The notes under the pieces were generated by a model, which saw nothing but the letters and a program-made list of their open reading frames with translations, did no database searches and was not told the origin of the DNA. Of a stretch of DNA of 64,000 bases, positions 48,914 through 62,200 are shown one piece after another. This DNA comes from Parus major (taxonomy: Eukaryota; Chordata; Aves; Passeriformes; Paridae): the NCBI RefSeq assembly GCF_001522545.3, contig NC_031773.1:25679685-25743684 (forward strand). The letters run 5' to 3'. The translations under genes and the position numbers were made by a program. Every line of letters starts with the position of its first letter. Position 1 is the first letter of the stretch.

Positions 48914-51900
48914 CTATCATGGGGGAAAAGGTCACTGTAATAAAACTAGTATAATAATAATAATCATGGCAATTTTAGGAGTTACAATTTCTATTCTATA
49001 ATTTGTCAATAACAGAAATTTAGACTTTGAAGACCTGAATTACTTTAAATTGTCAGTCTTTAATGGCAGCCTCTGAATATTTAGTGAATTCACCTTTTAG
49101 TTTTTTCTTCTATTTATGGTTTGTTTGGGACATGGTCACATCAAGGTAAATGCTATTATAATAATTTAAAGAAAAATTATGTCTTTTATTGAATATCAAC
49201 TGTAATAATCCAAAGCTATAAATGGGTTTAATGAATGCATTTATATCAGCAACATTCTGCAACAATCACAGCCAGTAATTGGTGTATACTTAGAACATAT
49301 TACATGAAATTTAGTTTGAGATACATGAAGGCAAAACATTTATTGCTTATCATTACAGTAAGCAGAAACTAAAACTCAAAAAATGGTTTATTTTTGAGGT
49401 ACCGGTAGAAATATTTTTATTTAGAGATGTCATGAATATTCTTACCAAATTAGGCTGACTTGCTTTTTTACAGTTCTGACTATATTGGGTGATTACTTTC
49501 ATTCAGAGACACCTGAGGAACCAGGTTCACAATGTATTGTTCAACAAAAATAGATAATTTTTTTGTAATTATTTTGTAATTTTTTTGCTTGAGGCAGTGT
49601 AGAGAAATTGATTGATGAAAAATAACACTTCAGGATGCAAGAACTGACAATGCATAAACCAGAATATTATTGTAAAGATCAGGAAATAAAAGTTCTCTTT
49701 TCTGCTGTGTTTTATAAGTTGGGGTAATTTAAGGCATACTCATGAATTACAAACTCATAGAGATACTGTCATATACTGTTTTAATTGCAGAAACTATTTG
49801 GGTTTGTATTTAGTTTTAATTACAGTTTTTGCTCAACTGAGCATGTCATTAATGCTACTACATGTTAAGGGTTTTTTTTTCATGTGATTCTCAAAACTAA
49901 TGTTATATTTAGACCTAAAATTATGGGGTTTTTTGGCTTTTATAGCCTATTCATTTGCTCTAAACCACATCATATGTTTACCATGGTTCACTTTTTATTT
50001 CCTCAGAAATATATACATTAAAATGATGATATCATCTCCTCAAAATTTACTTTTTAAAATAAGACCAGAAGAAAGATGATAAATACAATACAGATAAACA
50101 GCAGTACTTATAGTTAAGTATCATATTCCTTCTACAGTGTGTGTCACTACAGCAAAATAATCTTACAGTTCCTGGAATATTAACTGAATCCTCCTTCAAG
50201 TGCTTTTGACTTCCTTTCAAAATTGAAAGTTATTTTAAATGTTTTCAGCATGTGTAGATACAATACTCACCAATCCCACTCCATTATTTCCCAATGTATG
50301 ACTCTTCTAGTGTTTTACTGTTATTTCAAAATATTCTTTTAAATTTTGTCTGAAGTGAAAGATTGACCCAATTCCTTAATGTTAAATGATTTGATTCATT
50401 AGCATTGAACAGGATTACTTCAATTATGAAACTTACATGATATAGCCACATCTTGATTTTGTATTTTTTTCTTAGCTTTCCAGAATCTATCATCTTTGTA
50501 TCACCTTTCTGAATTTTGGATGCCAAATCTGACATCAGCACAAAATCTGACATTCTCATCTTCCAAAGAATTTTGACCAGGATTTATTGTTCAAGAATTC
50601 ATGCCAATCAACCAGATTGCAATCACTGTAATTGAAAGTTTGCATTAGATTTTCCTTGACATCCATAATTTCTCTTGTATTTTGTTGTGGCTCCTACTTA
50701 TGATTCCAAGATTTTGGATAGACATGTCTACTGGAGGTGCTTATATAGACACAGGAAGGAACACTACCTCATACATTATGATCAGAATGATGGAGATGCA
50801 CAGATGTATTTGTGCAATGAAATGCCTCTTGCTATGGAAAAGTTGCTCTTCAGACTAAAGAAAAGGCAAGTTAGAATTAAGATACTGAAAAGATGCTATT
50901 AGTGGTGATTATGGAACAGCTTTTTTTATCACACGTATTAAAGTGGGACAAATAAACCATTTCAAACTGTCCTTCCAGTTTGTCCTTCCAAAGATGGATT
51001 TGGCATAATTTTGTAATGATGTTATGCCAAAGCAACTGCATTTTTATTCTAAGACATTTTTTTAAAGCCTGACTTCAGCCTTCATGCTTTCAGATAATGA
51101 CATGGTTGTCTTTTTCAGCCGTAAAACAACTTGAATAAGTAAAGATAGATCTTGCAATAGTGTGATATTTCAACAGTGTAAAATGACAAGTTGTGCTTTC
51201 AGGGTCTAGTACTAATTCCTGATTCAAAGCTGGAAGTCATCAGAGTGATTATCAGAAGTCAGGACAAAGACAGAGTATGCTTCCTTACTCATAGGGGCAC
51301 CACTGGCACCAGAATGCTTGTGAAATAAAAATGATGAACTCAGCAGATGCCAAGAATCATGTTAGCTTATTGGCTACAGGTAAGAATCCTCATGAAATGC
51401 AGTGTATGGTGCTGGTCATTATGGTTCAATACAACAAATTGAAATTAGGGCAGTATCAGTTGGTATGAGGAAAATTATAATGCATTTTCTGAAATAAACT
51501 AGGGAAATGAAGGTTGCTTCCTCTGTAAAACAGTTTTAGATTTGTTGACAATAGAGAAAGAGTTGTTAGTTCTTTGTACAAATATTTAGTAAGTGTCAAA
51601 TCATTTACAGCTAGATAAGGAGTAGTTATATTTATTGAATAAATGTGGAGTTGTTTTTCTCCTTGTATGTGCATCATAATTCTAGAAAAATATGTCAACT
51701 ATGAGAGGCCATATGAAGATTAATTGCTGTTGATCTTTGTTGAATTAATAAATGGTTCTCCCCAGTTCAATAGGAATGTGTCTGAAAACTAACTGGGACT
51801 AACTGAAAATTCATACTGCTATATATGGAAAATAATTAAGGGTATATATATAAAAAACACCGTGGGCAAACATAATGGAAGAATACATGGTGTCCTAGGT

Positions 51901-54002
51901 AAATTGTTTAGAAGAATAGAAAGAACATGGAAAATCTCCAGATACATGCTGACTTAAGGTGATGGCTTAGGTTTCTTTTTAATCCTACATTCAATCTGCT
52001 GTATTTAAAACTATATATGTTGCTATAGAGAAGAAAATGGTAATTAAGAAGATATATTGCTGAGAAGAAAAATATGCATATACCATGGAAGAGTTTAAAG
52101 CAGTGGACACTGATATTTGGAAGGGTGTATTGACTTCTTAACTCACCCTTCCTTAGCTAGTATGTTAAAACCAGGCAGACAACATCCCAATAGCATTTGA
52201 TTGACCATCTGAAAAATGAGATTAAGGTGCTGTGGTGTGTCCCTAAAATTATTAATAGATCTTCTATGTTGCAGCAGTGCATAACAGGTAGTGCAGATAC
52301 TTTGAAGATAATTCACTTGATGGAGTTAGCTGATGAAGTCTGAAAACCAATACCAGCAAAAGGAAATTGAGGGTTAATATGGTCAATCATAATTTAAACA
52401 GGTAAATGAGGATAATTCAGCTTTGGTGTGTGGCTTTGTTCTTCCAGTTCTTATACATGTGAACTAAATATATAGCTTAAGTTCTCTTGTAGTGTAATTA
52501 TCCTTCCTTGAGGCAATAGTTGTCACCTTGTTTGATATTATAATGATGGAAGTTATAAACCACCTGTCTGTCTCCTTGCAAATGACTTTGTGTCCTCTGT
52601 TAATGAGCTAGGAAATGTCACCTTAAGTTGCTTTAACATTTCTAGTACAGAGAAAATAAAACATGGAAATGATTTGAAGATCAAAATTCATAGTGGTCCT
52701 TAGGTTTGTTAAAGTATGCTTCAAACTGTCTTTATCATTGTATCCTGTTGTATGTGGGAAATGAAAATTTTGAAAGTAAATCCAGATTTGGAAAATGGAG
52801 TGTGGAACACTGAGTTTTCTAATTCCTATGTTATCAAAACTTGGCCAATCAGGTACACTTTCCTCTACTGGTTGTAGAAAATGATCCTGATGTATTTCTG
52901 AAATTTCTGTTCTGAATGTCTGGTGCCATCCAGTAATTTTCAGTTGGTTAAAGGTTGAGATTATTCTGTGATTAAATGAATAGGCAAAGCATCACATCTG
53001 AATGGCTGAGAACTTGAAAAGTCCTGAAAACATTCCCTTGAAGGTGACACAATGCTTTTTTTCTGTCTCTTGGTATTCATGAGCAATAATGTGAGCAACA
53101 TCCAGGGAAGATGAAATAGCATTTGAAAGTTATAGAGGTAATGAGTAGAAAGTTGAGTAGTTATGAGGTGGAATAGCTTTGTTTGGCAGTCCTTCAGGAG
53201 TAGGCTTTTAGGACTTGCATTTCAAGCAGTACGGAAAATACCCTAAAGGCCATAAAAATGTTTGGCTTGAAAATTGAGTTTTAGTTTCATTATAATTCCC
53301 AGGTTGCTGTTAAAAATTAGAATTGAATGTAAATTTATAGGATACAAATAATTTTTCTGTTTAGTTGCCTTTTTTCTGTAAATACTTATTTTTCAAGGTT
53401 CAACTTTAAAAACATTTTAAACATTTTTTGGTCGTTAATAGAAGCCAATCTTGGAACAAAATACTGAAGATTTATAGAGATGTGTTCTCTCCAAAGTCAG
53501 GATGTCTCAATCCTTTTTAATGTCCTTGTAGTTTGTAGTCTTCTGGACACAGAAAACCATTATTCACTAGCCTAAGGTTTTAATGAAAGATGGAATTTCT
53601 ACAGCAGGTGGAGACATAGCTAGTTAGTTACAAACCCCTATAATTACCTAGAAAGAAATAAAAATGGAAGGCTACAATTACATGTTGACAAAGATAAGGC
53701 AAGGCTTGGTATTCCTTTGAACATTATCTTGTAGTAATCTGCACCAGTCCAAAAATTTTGAGCAGGTTATGTTCTTAGTAGCTTGATCTATTACCAAACC
53801 CTTTTTTGTCAAGGGAACTCATGCTTTGAAGTCAATTGTTTTGTTGAGAGTTAGAAAAACATCTGAATGTTTTTCCATAAGGATTAGAAATCCTTTTTCT
53901 TATCATGACTGCCCAGGATGATGACCTAATAAATAAGATAGTACCAAGGATGTTTTGGTTATAGCTAATGCTCAGTGTTTGTGAATCAAAAGACTATTAG
54001 CT

Positions 54003-54026
54003 ATGCTTAACTAGTCAGTTAAGCAT
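54003..54026. repeat. Perfect hairpin, 10-bp stem and 4-nt loop
   Basis: ATGCTTAACT (54003-54012), loop AGTC, then AGTTAAGCAT (54017-54026). It shares a 9-bp arm core with the hairpin about 10 kb to the left. Confidence 0.93.
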
Positions 54027-56748
54027 TCATAGTTGATTTTTTCTTAGGCTGAATAATCTCATTTTAATACTGTGTGGTTACCAAACTAATAACTAAGGAA
54101 ATGGTAAAGATGTCTTGATAAGCTTATTTTTTTTTATTTTTTCTTTCTTGTCTTTCTGGTCTTCCAAGCTATTATTAGGGTTTTAATTCTTTGAGGAATT
54201 GCAATTAGACCTCCCTAGGCCAGAAAAGTAAGATTTCTATTCTGTTAAAGCTGAAATGCTCCTATTAATGTCCTCAAATACTTCTCTATATATGAACTAA
54301 ATTTCTAGAACTATTAAGGAGAGGGAGGCAAAATTTCTTCCCACTGAATTTATAATAGAATGTAAAAGAAACTTGCAAAAAACTATTTTTGATGAATGGG
54401 AAGGTTTGTTTTGATTTATTTTCTTTAACTCTATAAATAAAGTAGTAGATTGTATACAAATGTGATCCTTGAAATCCAATGGAAAGATAAATCAGCACAT
54501 TCTAATGAAAAAAAAATCTTTCTGGTTCATTTGCTTAATTGTGAAATAGCATATTTTTCAAGCTGTTATTAAGGTTTGAAATGATTAGCCTTCATTAGTT
54601 CGGTAATTAGTTTAGGCAGATTGTTTTGGAACAGGCTCATTCCTATCTTACTGCTATTGAGTCTGTAATACTTTTGTTATGAAAGTCGCTCTCGATGAAT
54701 TTTTCACCATAGTTTTAATTGCATTCTCTTTTAAAAATAATAATATCTAAGCAGCATGAAATAGAATTTGTTTCACTGGAAGAAAAATCCTTGGCTCCAG
54801 AGGCTACCCATGCTAGTTTGATACTTTAATGTTTACAAGTGTTAGGCGTCCATTCTGCGTGTTATAGAAAGAATTTTCCAGGGTTACAAAACTATACCAG
54901 ACATGTACAGGTAATTCTTCAAGTCTGTCAGGCAACATACTTCTAGAGCAATGCTTGCTATAATAGTCTTTAGCTTCCTTTTTTTATTTTAATATTCAAA
55001 ATGATTAGCATCAGATTTTGGTGACTTCTATCTGATGTGACAATATTCATGGAGGCAATGACACTTGCTGCAAAGCTGCATCTATTTCCTCATAAAGTAG
55101 ACATTGTCAGTAGAGTTAAAAATAAAATTTCAGTGTCTGGCTTCAGGAAAGGAAGATACAGATAGAGCATTCTGTAGTATGGGCATATGTCAGAATCCAG
55201 CTGAGGTTAATTGTGGTCTCATTTGATTTTGTGCCTGGAAAATATTCGGAATGCTTATTGACTGGAAATCAACTTAAAGTAGGTCCATGCATGTCTCCCA
55301 GCCTTTCACATCATAATTTGTGGAATGCTGCTATGTACCATTCATTATATTCATAGTTTTCCTGCAAGCCAGGTTCAGAGTTTTAAGGAAATATATTTTG
55401 TAAAAAAAAATGTCAAAGTTTTCAGAATGACTATGATTTTCTTTAATTTTTATTTTTTTTTAATTTGGTCATCTCTGTTGCACCTTATGTTTATAAAATA
55501 GCTGTGGAATGATAAGGAATTAGTTAACTCCTTCCTTGATGGCTAGCATTCTGAGTACAATTTAAAATGACAAGATAATATTATTACATTTAATTGTTGA
55601 TTTATGCTGAAAGGAATAGGTACAGACAAGTTTTGTCTCATAGAGGCAGATGGGATGATGAGGGCAAAGAGGAGAGTTGGGGATATTTCCTACTTTCCAT
55701 TCTCTGGTCACCATCTTTGGAAATAAAATCAAATTGATGTTGATTTAATCCTAATTCTGCTCTACACAGTGATCTCTAGCAGCTCTCATTAAAAAAAAAA
55801 AATAAAAAAAAATTTAAACATTCATTGCTTTGTCCTTTGAGGGCTTTTTTCCCACTCAGACTAAGGCTCTTTTCCTAATGGCTGTTTGGGGACCCATGTG
55901 GTAAGAATTAGACTTCTCAATCCTTTAGGCCTAAAAGAGGTGAATGAAACCAGCATCTACAATGCTGTCAACCTGTTATGAGAGCTCAGTGTTTCTCAAA
56001 CATAATGTGAAGGGTCTCAAATTCTAGGCCAAGCTCCACATCTCTTTGGGTTATTGATGTTTCTGACTTTCTGCGGTGTGCTGTCATATGTACTGGATTT
56101 CATTTACCAGTTCTTGATTACAGTAGTTACCCGCTTTTTTTTTCAACACTTTTTCCTTTTCCCATCTAACCAGTCTGAAAAAACATAATAATTCACATTT
56201 GTTATTTGATATTCTGAGTTTACTGTTACCTCTGTGTAATACTTTGTGTTGGAGGTACTTTCAAAGTAAATGACTCACTTTTCATAAACTGTTGCTTGTG
56301 AACTTTGTTGAATCCAAGCCAGAATATGTTTTACAGCTGAACAATTTCAAGTAATAGACTCAGAATTCATTTTGCACAGCTTTTTGTGTGAACACAGATT
56401 TATTCCTGCAAACAAATTTGAAAAGCAGAAAAAAAAAAAAGCAAATATGATTCAGAATGTCTGGATTCTGAATGCAATGTAACTTTTATAAAAATCCTTA
56501 GCAATTTTTTTTGGATGTTTTTATTTCTATGTTATAGACATAAGTTCTAAATATACCAGGAATACTTCTAGAACTACTTGTAAACTATATATTGGATTCT
56601 TAAATGGAAGGAATTTGAACAGAATGATCCAGTGCACAGTGTTTTCTTTCTGCTGAGAGATGCTTTTTATGCCACTTAGGAAAGTCCATTAATTCCTGAG
56701 GGCTCGATTGTGTCTGGTTAGGCATAGATTGTAGAATTGTGTGGTGAT

Positions 56749-56879
56749 GAGCTTTATTTTCTAAGATAACCACATGGACATAGAGTGCCTCTGGGGCTTA
56801 GGCTTGTACCTACAAAAGACAGTCACAAAAACCTTATCTTTCTGAGATAACCACATTTGACCTACAATGCCTCTGGCAG
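56749..56879. repeat. Diverged direct repeat, spacing 81 bp
   Basis: AGATAACCACAT at 56764 and again at 56845 is followed in each copy by a similar stretch ending TGCCTCTGG. The homologous part is about 40 bp per copy. The intervening sequence is not clearly repeated. Confidence 0.6.
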
Positions 56880-59163
56880 TGGAAATGGTGGATTTGAGGA
56901 CAGGAACTTCAAAAATGAGGTCTCAAACCTCATTAGTGGTATGAAAAGCAAAAATCATCACAAACCGCTCTTTTCCATACATGCAATAAGATTTCTAGCT
57001 GCTCGTTCCTCTCTGCCTTCTATCAGAGACCTAGTCAACAATCAGGTTAAATTTGCATCAGGTTGTTTGTAGTGTTAAAAATAAAAATTAATTTCTGTTA
57101 AACCAAAGCATATATTAATAAAGAACCTACAGTTTAAGAGACTGATTATGGTGTTTCATTCATAAGATAAGTGTTGCACAGAAAAATCGTCTGGAGGGTT
57201 CTTTATAGACACAAAATAGTTGTGCTCTTGATTTGTAACAACAAGCCTATGGCCCTGACAAGAATGGCATTTATTGAATCTCACATTCACTAAGTCTCGA
57301 ATGAAGGTGACTTGCTTGTTAGGGCAAATAAACTTTTTTTTTTTTATGTATTTTTCACATATTTTTCTTTTGTTTCTTTATGTGCTTGTGCTTTCACTTG
57401 AAGATGTGCCTAGGGACTTTAACCATAGAGTAACTTTTAAAAATTCTCTCTGTCGCTTTATCACATACATTAATTTACTTATCTGCTTATCTACCTAGAC
57501 TAATAAAAGCCAAACCAAATGCAGGATTTTGTTTAAAAATAAAGATAATTATTTTTAGACTTACACCATTAATAGCTCAGTATTTGTTTCTCAGAGCAGG
57601 TATGGTTTTTATAAGACCTAAAGTAAGTAACAGATGAAGGGCTAGCACTGGCTTGAATGCTTACATCCAGATAGACTGTACAACATGAAACCTCTGTGCT
57701 GTTGAGTGGCATTGCATATCTGTACCCAGTGTGCCTAAATGTAATGAAATGGTTATAAATTCTCATAAGCTGATGGAAGATTTGATGCACTCAAATAACT
57801 AATCTGAGTATTTCTTGGCAGAAATTAAATTTTATCTAGTGTTTTGACTCTACTTTTATTTGAAATAGAGATGTAGATTACAGTTTATTGGTATTTACAT
57901 CCCTGATAATTGTTTTGCATCTCACTGTAAAAAAAACAAGGTTGAATACATGCATAACATATTAGAATTGCCATTAAGCAAATGATTCTGAATTAATGTT
58001 TTGCCTCTCTATGCTATGCAAAACAAATTTTCCCCAATTAATTTACAATTGATTACCCTATAGTATGTCCCAAGGGAATGCAAAAAAGGTCTGTTTATAT
58101 GTTCCCTGCTATTGTGTTTCTGTAGTTTGATTAAAGCAAGCATCACAAAAATACAAAGGGAAGCATATGCTCATAGCAGTAACGTCTGAGGCACTTTTAG
58201 TTTGAATGCTTCCCAAAGCCTGAATACAGAATTAGTCTCTATTAGTTTACCCTTCCAGTCCAAGAGGGTGCTGCCAGATCTGTTCAAAACTTCTTACCTG
58301 TTAAGGAGTTGTACATATGCTCTTGTTTTGCTTGTCAATCTAATGCTATAATTTGCAGTTTTAGCTACATGTTGAAATCCCCATCCCTGATAACCATAGG
58401 AAAAAATGTATCTGGGCTTATTTTCTTCTGCTAAGATATTCCTTAGCTTTTGTATTCTTTTCAGGTATATGATGATACAGAAGAAGTCAGCAGAGATAAG
58501 TAAAACAGACAGAGCGGCATTTACTGGTTAGGGCTTGTGAAAATAGCTAGCAGGAAGAATATTCAAACATAAAAATGCTTATTTAAATCCAAAGACTTTT
58601 TAATTTTTGATTATTCTATTTCAAGTACAAATGAAGAAATATTTTTCATTATCTTAATGGGAAAAATCATGTCTTTGGAATGAGGAGTCAGGATGTAACC
58701 AAGTGTTTTCCTCTATTCTATTAAAAAATATTTTCATGTGGAAACCAGAAAAAAAAATTACTGGAAGAAGGGAAAAAATGCTTAACGTTGACCTATAAAG
58801 TATAAATTATGAGCCTTGGCTTGGTTCCTGTGCAGACTGCTGTCTCTAGGACCAGGGGCTGTGGATCTCCAGTGGACACAGAGGCTGCTTTCTAGGCTTC
58901 AAAAGTGAAAGAATGACAGAGTTTTCCTTAAAATATGTTCATTAATGGCTAACTTCAGTTCACTTCCTTTTTATCATTCTGATTATTTTGTACTACATTG
59001 CAAGACTCATAAATTATGTAGGGGCTAGACATGTAACAAAGAGTTCTGCATTTTGGGGAGGGAGGGCATATAATTAATGAGCATCTGCAAAATCCTTTAA
59101 TTCTTACTTTGAACTAAATCTTAACCTTTCACAGATGATAACTTGAGATCTTCATAATGATTA

Positions 59164-59280
59164 TCATAGAATCATTGAATAATTTGAGCTTAAAGGGACG
59201 TTAAAGATCATCTTATTTCCAACCCCTCCCACCATGGGCAGAGACACCTTACACTTTACCAGGCTGCTCAGGTCCCTAGT
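59164..59280 (-). mobile_element. CR1 LINE 3' end fragment
   Basis: TCATAGAATCATTGAATAAT, then TTAAAGGGACGTTAAAGATC, CCAACCCCTCCCACCATGGG, CAGAGACACC and AGGCTGCTCAGG on the plus strand are the reverse complement of a CR1 3' terminus. The 3' end lies at low coordinate, as in the other minus-strand copies. Confidence 0.9.
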
Positions 59281-62200
59281 ATGCTCTGGAAGATGATATC
59301 ATTAAAGAAGTTTTGAAAGCTTTACTTATTTGCTACAGATGTCTAATAGAACTGTAATAAAAAAAAATACAGAAAACAACTACCAGGTTGGACAGAGTAT
59401 ACATTTTTCTCCATACAGCTCCTAATCTTTGTTTTTAATTTGCACATAAACCTGAAAGAAAATGAGTTTACAAAATATGCACAATACTCTTTCTTTACTA
59501 TACTTTCTTAAAACTTTCAGAAAATACATGCACATGCTGGCACATGAAATTCTGAATTCTTTGTGGTGCTGAGAGATCCTAATAGAAGTGCACAATGTTA
59601 TTCTTTTATAGGCTGCTCTGTACCTCAGAAATAAACTGAGTAACATGTGGCAGTTGCTAGGGTAACCAGTTTTTGCATTTTACAGAAAAAGTCCAAGAAT
59701 AAAACACATGTAAATTGGCAGTGTGGAAAGCAGTATCATATATAGTCTCGTATTCTCAATTTGTTCTTTATGGTTTTCCTCTGTACTATTTACATAACAA
59801 TGAATTAGATCTGCTTCATCTTCTACTTTGAATCTCCCATACACTTGTATTTTGCATGGCTATGAAAGGCATTTAAGCATTCAACTGCTAAGCTTAAACT
59901 GGTTTTTGCCCTGTCAAACTATCTAGATTTACTGTCAATAAGATATAGCTGTGGCTGCTGTAAGTGCTGATCATGTTTGCTATGTGTGGTTATCAGGGCG
60001 TGTAAACAGAAATGAAATTGAATTTTAAAAGTTGTCCTTTGCACTTAAATATGATTTCCTGTAATTGTTCAAATTATTCAAATTCCATTAAGCATCTATC
60101 TTGAGTATGAGAGTCTGAGTTAAAAACCAGCAGGCGTTTAGAAAGACAAGATTTTCTTGTTCTCACAAAAGTCCTATTTAGGACTGAACTGGAATTCTTG
60201 TTAAAGCAAACCTTTCTGTGCTTGTTTTGGAAAATGTTTGTTAATAAATTCTGCAAATTACTGCATAATGAGAAATGCATCCTTGTTACAAGAAGAAATA
60301 ATTTTATAATGATTCATTAACATTTTGATTTGAGTTACATTCAAATACTTAACCCCAGTGAATGCCAACAAGCAGACTTTATCTGGCAGATGTAACTGTC
60401 ATAGATAAACATAGTCTATAATGATTATTTTGTTGAAATTCTTTTTCTAAAACTTCTTTATTCTTCATACTTTTGAGTTTAGAGTATTCCAGTATTGGAA
60501 AATTTTCTTAGGGAGTTGATTTTATAGCAGTGATAAATATCAGCAATATAATTTACTTTTTTCAGAAACATTTTTCTTTAAAAACATTCTCAAATTATAA
60601 CATTTACCTATGCTAAAGAATACAAATGCAATCTCTCTGCACATGATGGTTCTAATATGAGAAAAATGCTTTAAAGGCCTTACCAACCTTCCCTTTAAAC
60701 TTAGTACTAAGTGAAGCTCATGACAATGATTTTATGCACATGCAGAACTAACAACAGAAAGGGCTGTCTTATGTTATCCACTGATAAGTTTAGAGCAAAG
60801 GTTTAAATTTAGTGCTGCAGTTTATTTCTGTCCTGCTTTCCACTCCATGGCTTCTGTGAGGTTACAGGTATTACTATTGTGTGGCTCTAGTTTGTTGTCC
60901 TTCGCACATTGCTTTTTTCAAAATTAGGGCTTAAAATGGTGTCTCTTTAGCCATCTGTAAAAAGGAACTTTACATTTTAGGGAAATTTAATTGACCAATT
61001 TGTGTTTCTTAAATTACTCTGGTAGAGTATCTTGATAATCTTGGTATTGGAGTAAGTAATCTTGATATTGGCGATGACTATGGAAACTCAGCATGAATAA
61101 TACCTTCAAACTGACAAGTTTTCTCAGCAGAACCACTTCTCATGAAACTCATTGCAGGTTTATAACATGTAAAGAGTGAAACAGCTTAAGTATATTCACT
61201 ACATGGGGTAAAATACCACTCTAGGAAGTTAAAGCCAAAGTTTAGTACTTGATATGAAGTGGTTATTATACTAACTGTAATTCATGATTGCTAATGCTGT
61301 ATTTTTCAAACCGTGTATAAAACTGTAGTGAATTCAGCCCCAGATCTGTGGAAGACACTGAACACCTGGCTGAGCAGAAATACAGAGATTGCAAATTAAG
61401 ATGGTAATGTTTCAGGGAATCGTGCTTCTCTCTTCCTAGAAAACAGTTGCTTTCTGTTAACTGAATGAATATAGTGTGTTATTTAAAAAATTTTAAACAA
61501 GCTAGTAGGACATTTAAACCATTCTTAGTGTCCTGCTGGGACTTCATTGAATGACTCTTTTCTTGGTAGGTAACAGCAAAGCAAATACTGCCTTGTGACC
61601 AAATGGAGTTTTATTTCCTTTAGCAGTCCAGCAGACTGTCTGCCTTTTCAGAATTTTCAGCTCCATACAACTAGCTCAGAGACAGATTGAACAGTGCCCT
61701 TCACCTCTAGTAACATCTAAATTGCTCTCATCTGATGCAGTCATACCAAGACATCTGAGCAGGCTCCGATGACAGTGGTGCTGTACATCGTTACCCCAGG
61801 CAGTGCTGGCAGAGAAGCAAGCCTTTCTGTTGAGAGGATCATCATGGGATAGTCAAGTGGAAGGGACCTCAGGAACTCTTTAGTCCAACCTCCCACTCAA
61901 AGCCAAGTCTGCTTTTATGCCAGAACAGCTCATGGAAGGTAAAAATCAAACTGGAGTTTACTACTTGTAAATCTTGTTGTTTGACCATTCCATTGCAAAC
62001 AGATCATGGTGGATTCAATATTGTGCTTTGACATGCCAAACAAAATTTATTTCAAAGCAATGCTAATGCAAATTTAATTTTTATGGAATTGAACATCTTC
62101 ATCAGCCCTGAGCATTGATTACTTTTTATTGCATAAATAAATATCTACATTGTAATTAATATGGAGTGGCTTTAATAGAATTTACTCGGACTTTCTGAAA

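Larger units (their letters stand above)
43132..59163. other. Noncoding DNA upstream of LRRN3; no gene recognised
   Basis: It holds the 44-bp palindrome, hairpins, simple repeats and the 81-bp-spaced repeat listed separately. No CpG-island-like segment is visible, so the LRRN3 promoter is either CpG-poor or lies beyond the window. A 146-codon reading frame at 45462-45902 is unsupported by any domain. Except for a doubtful trace near 43783, no transposon was recognised. Confidence 0.55.
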
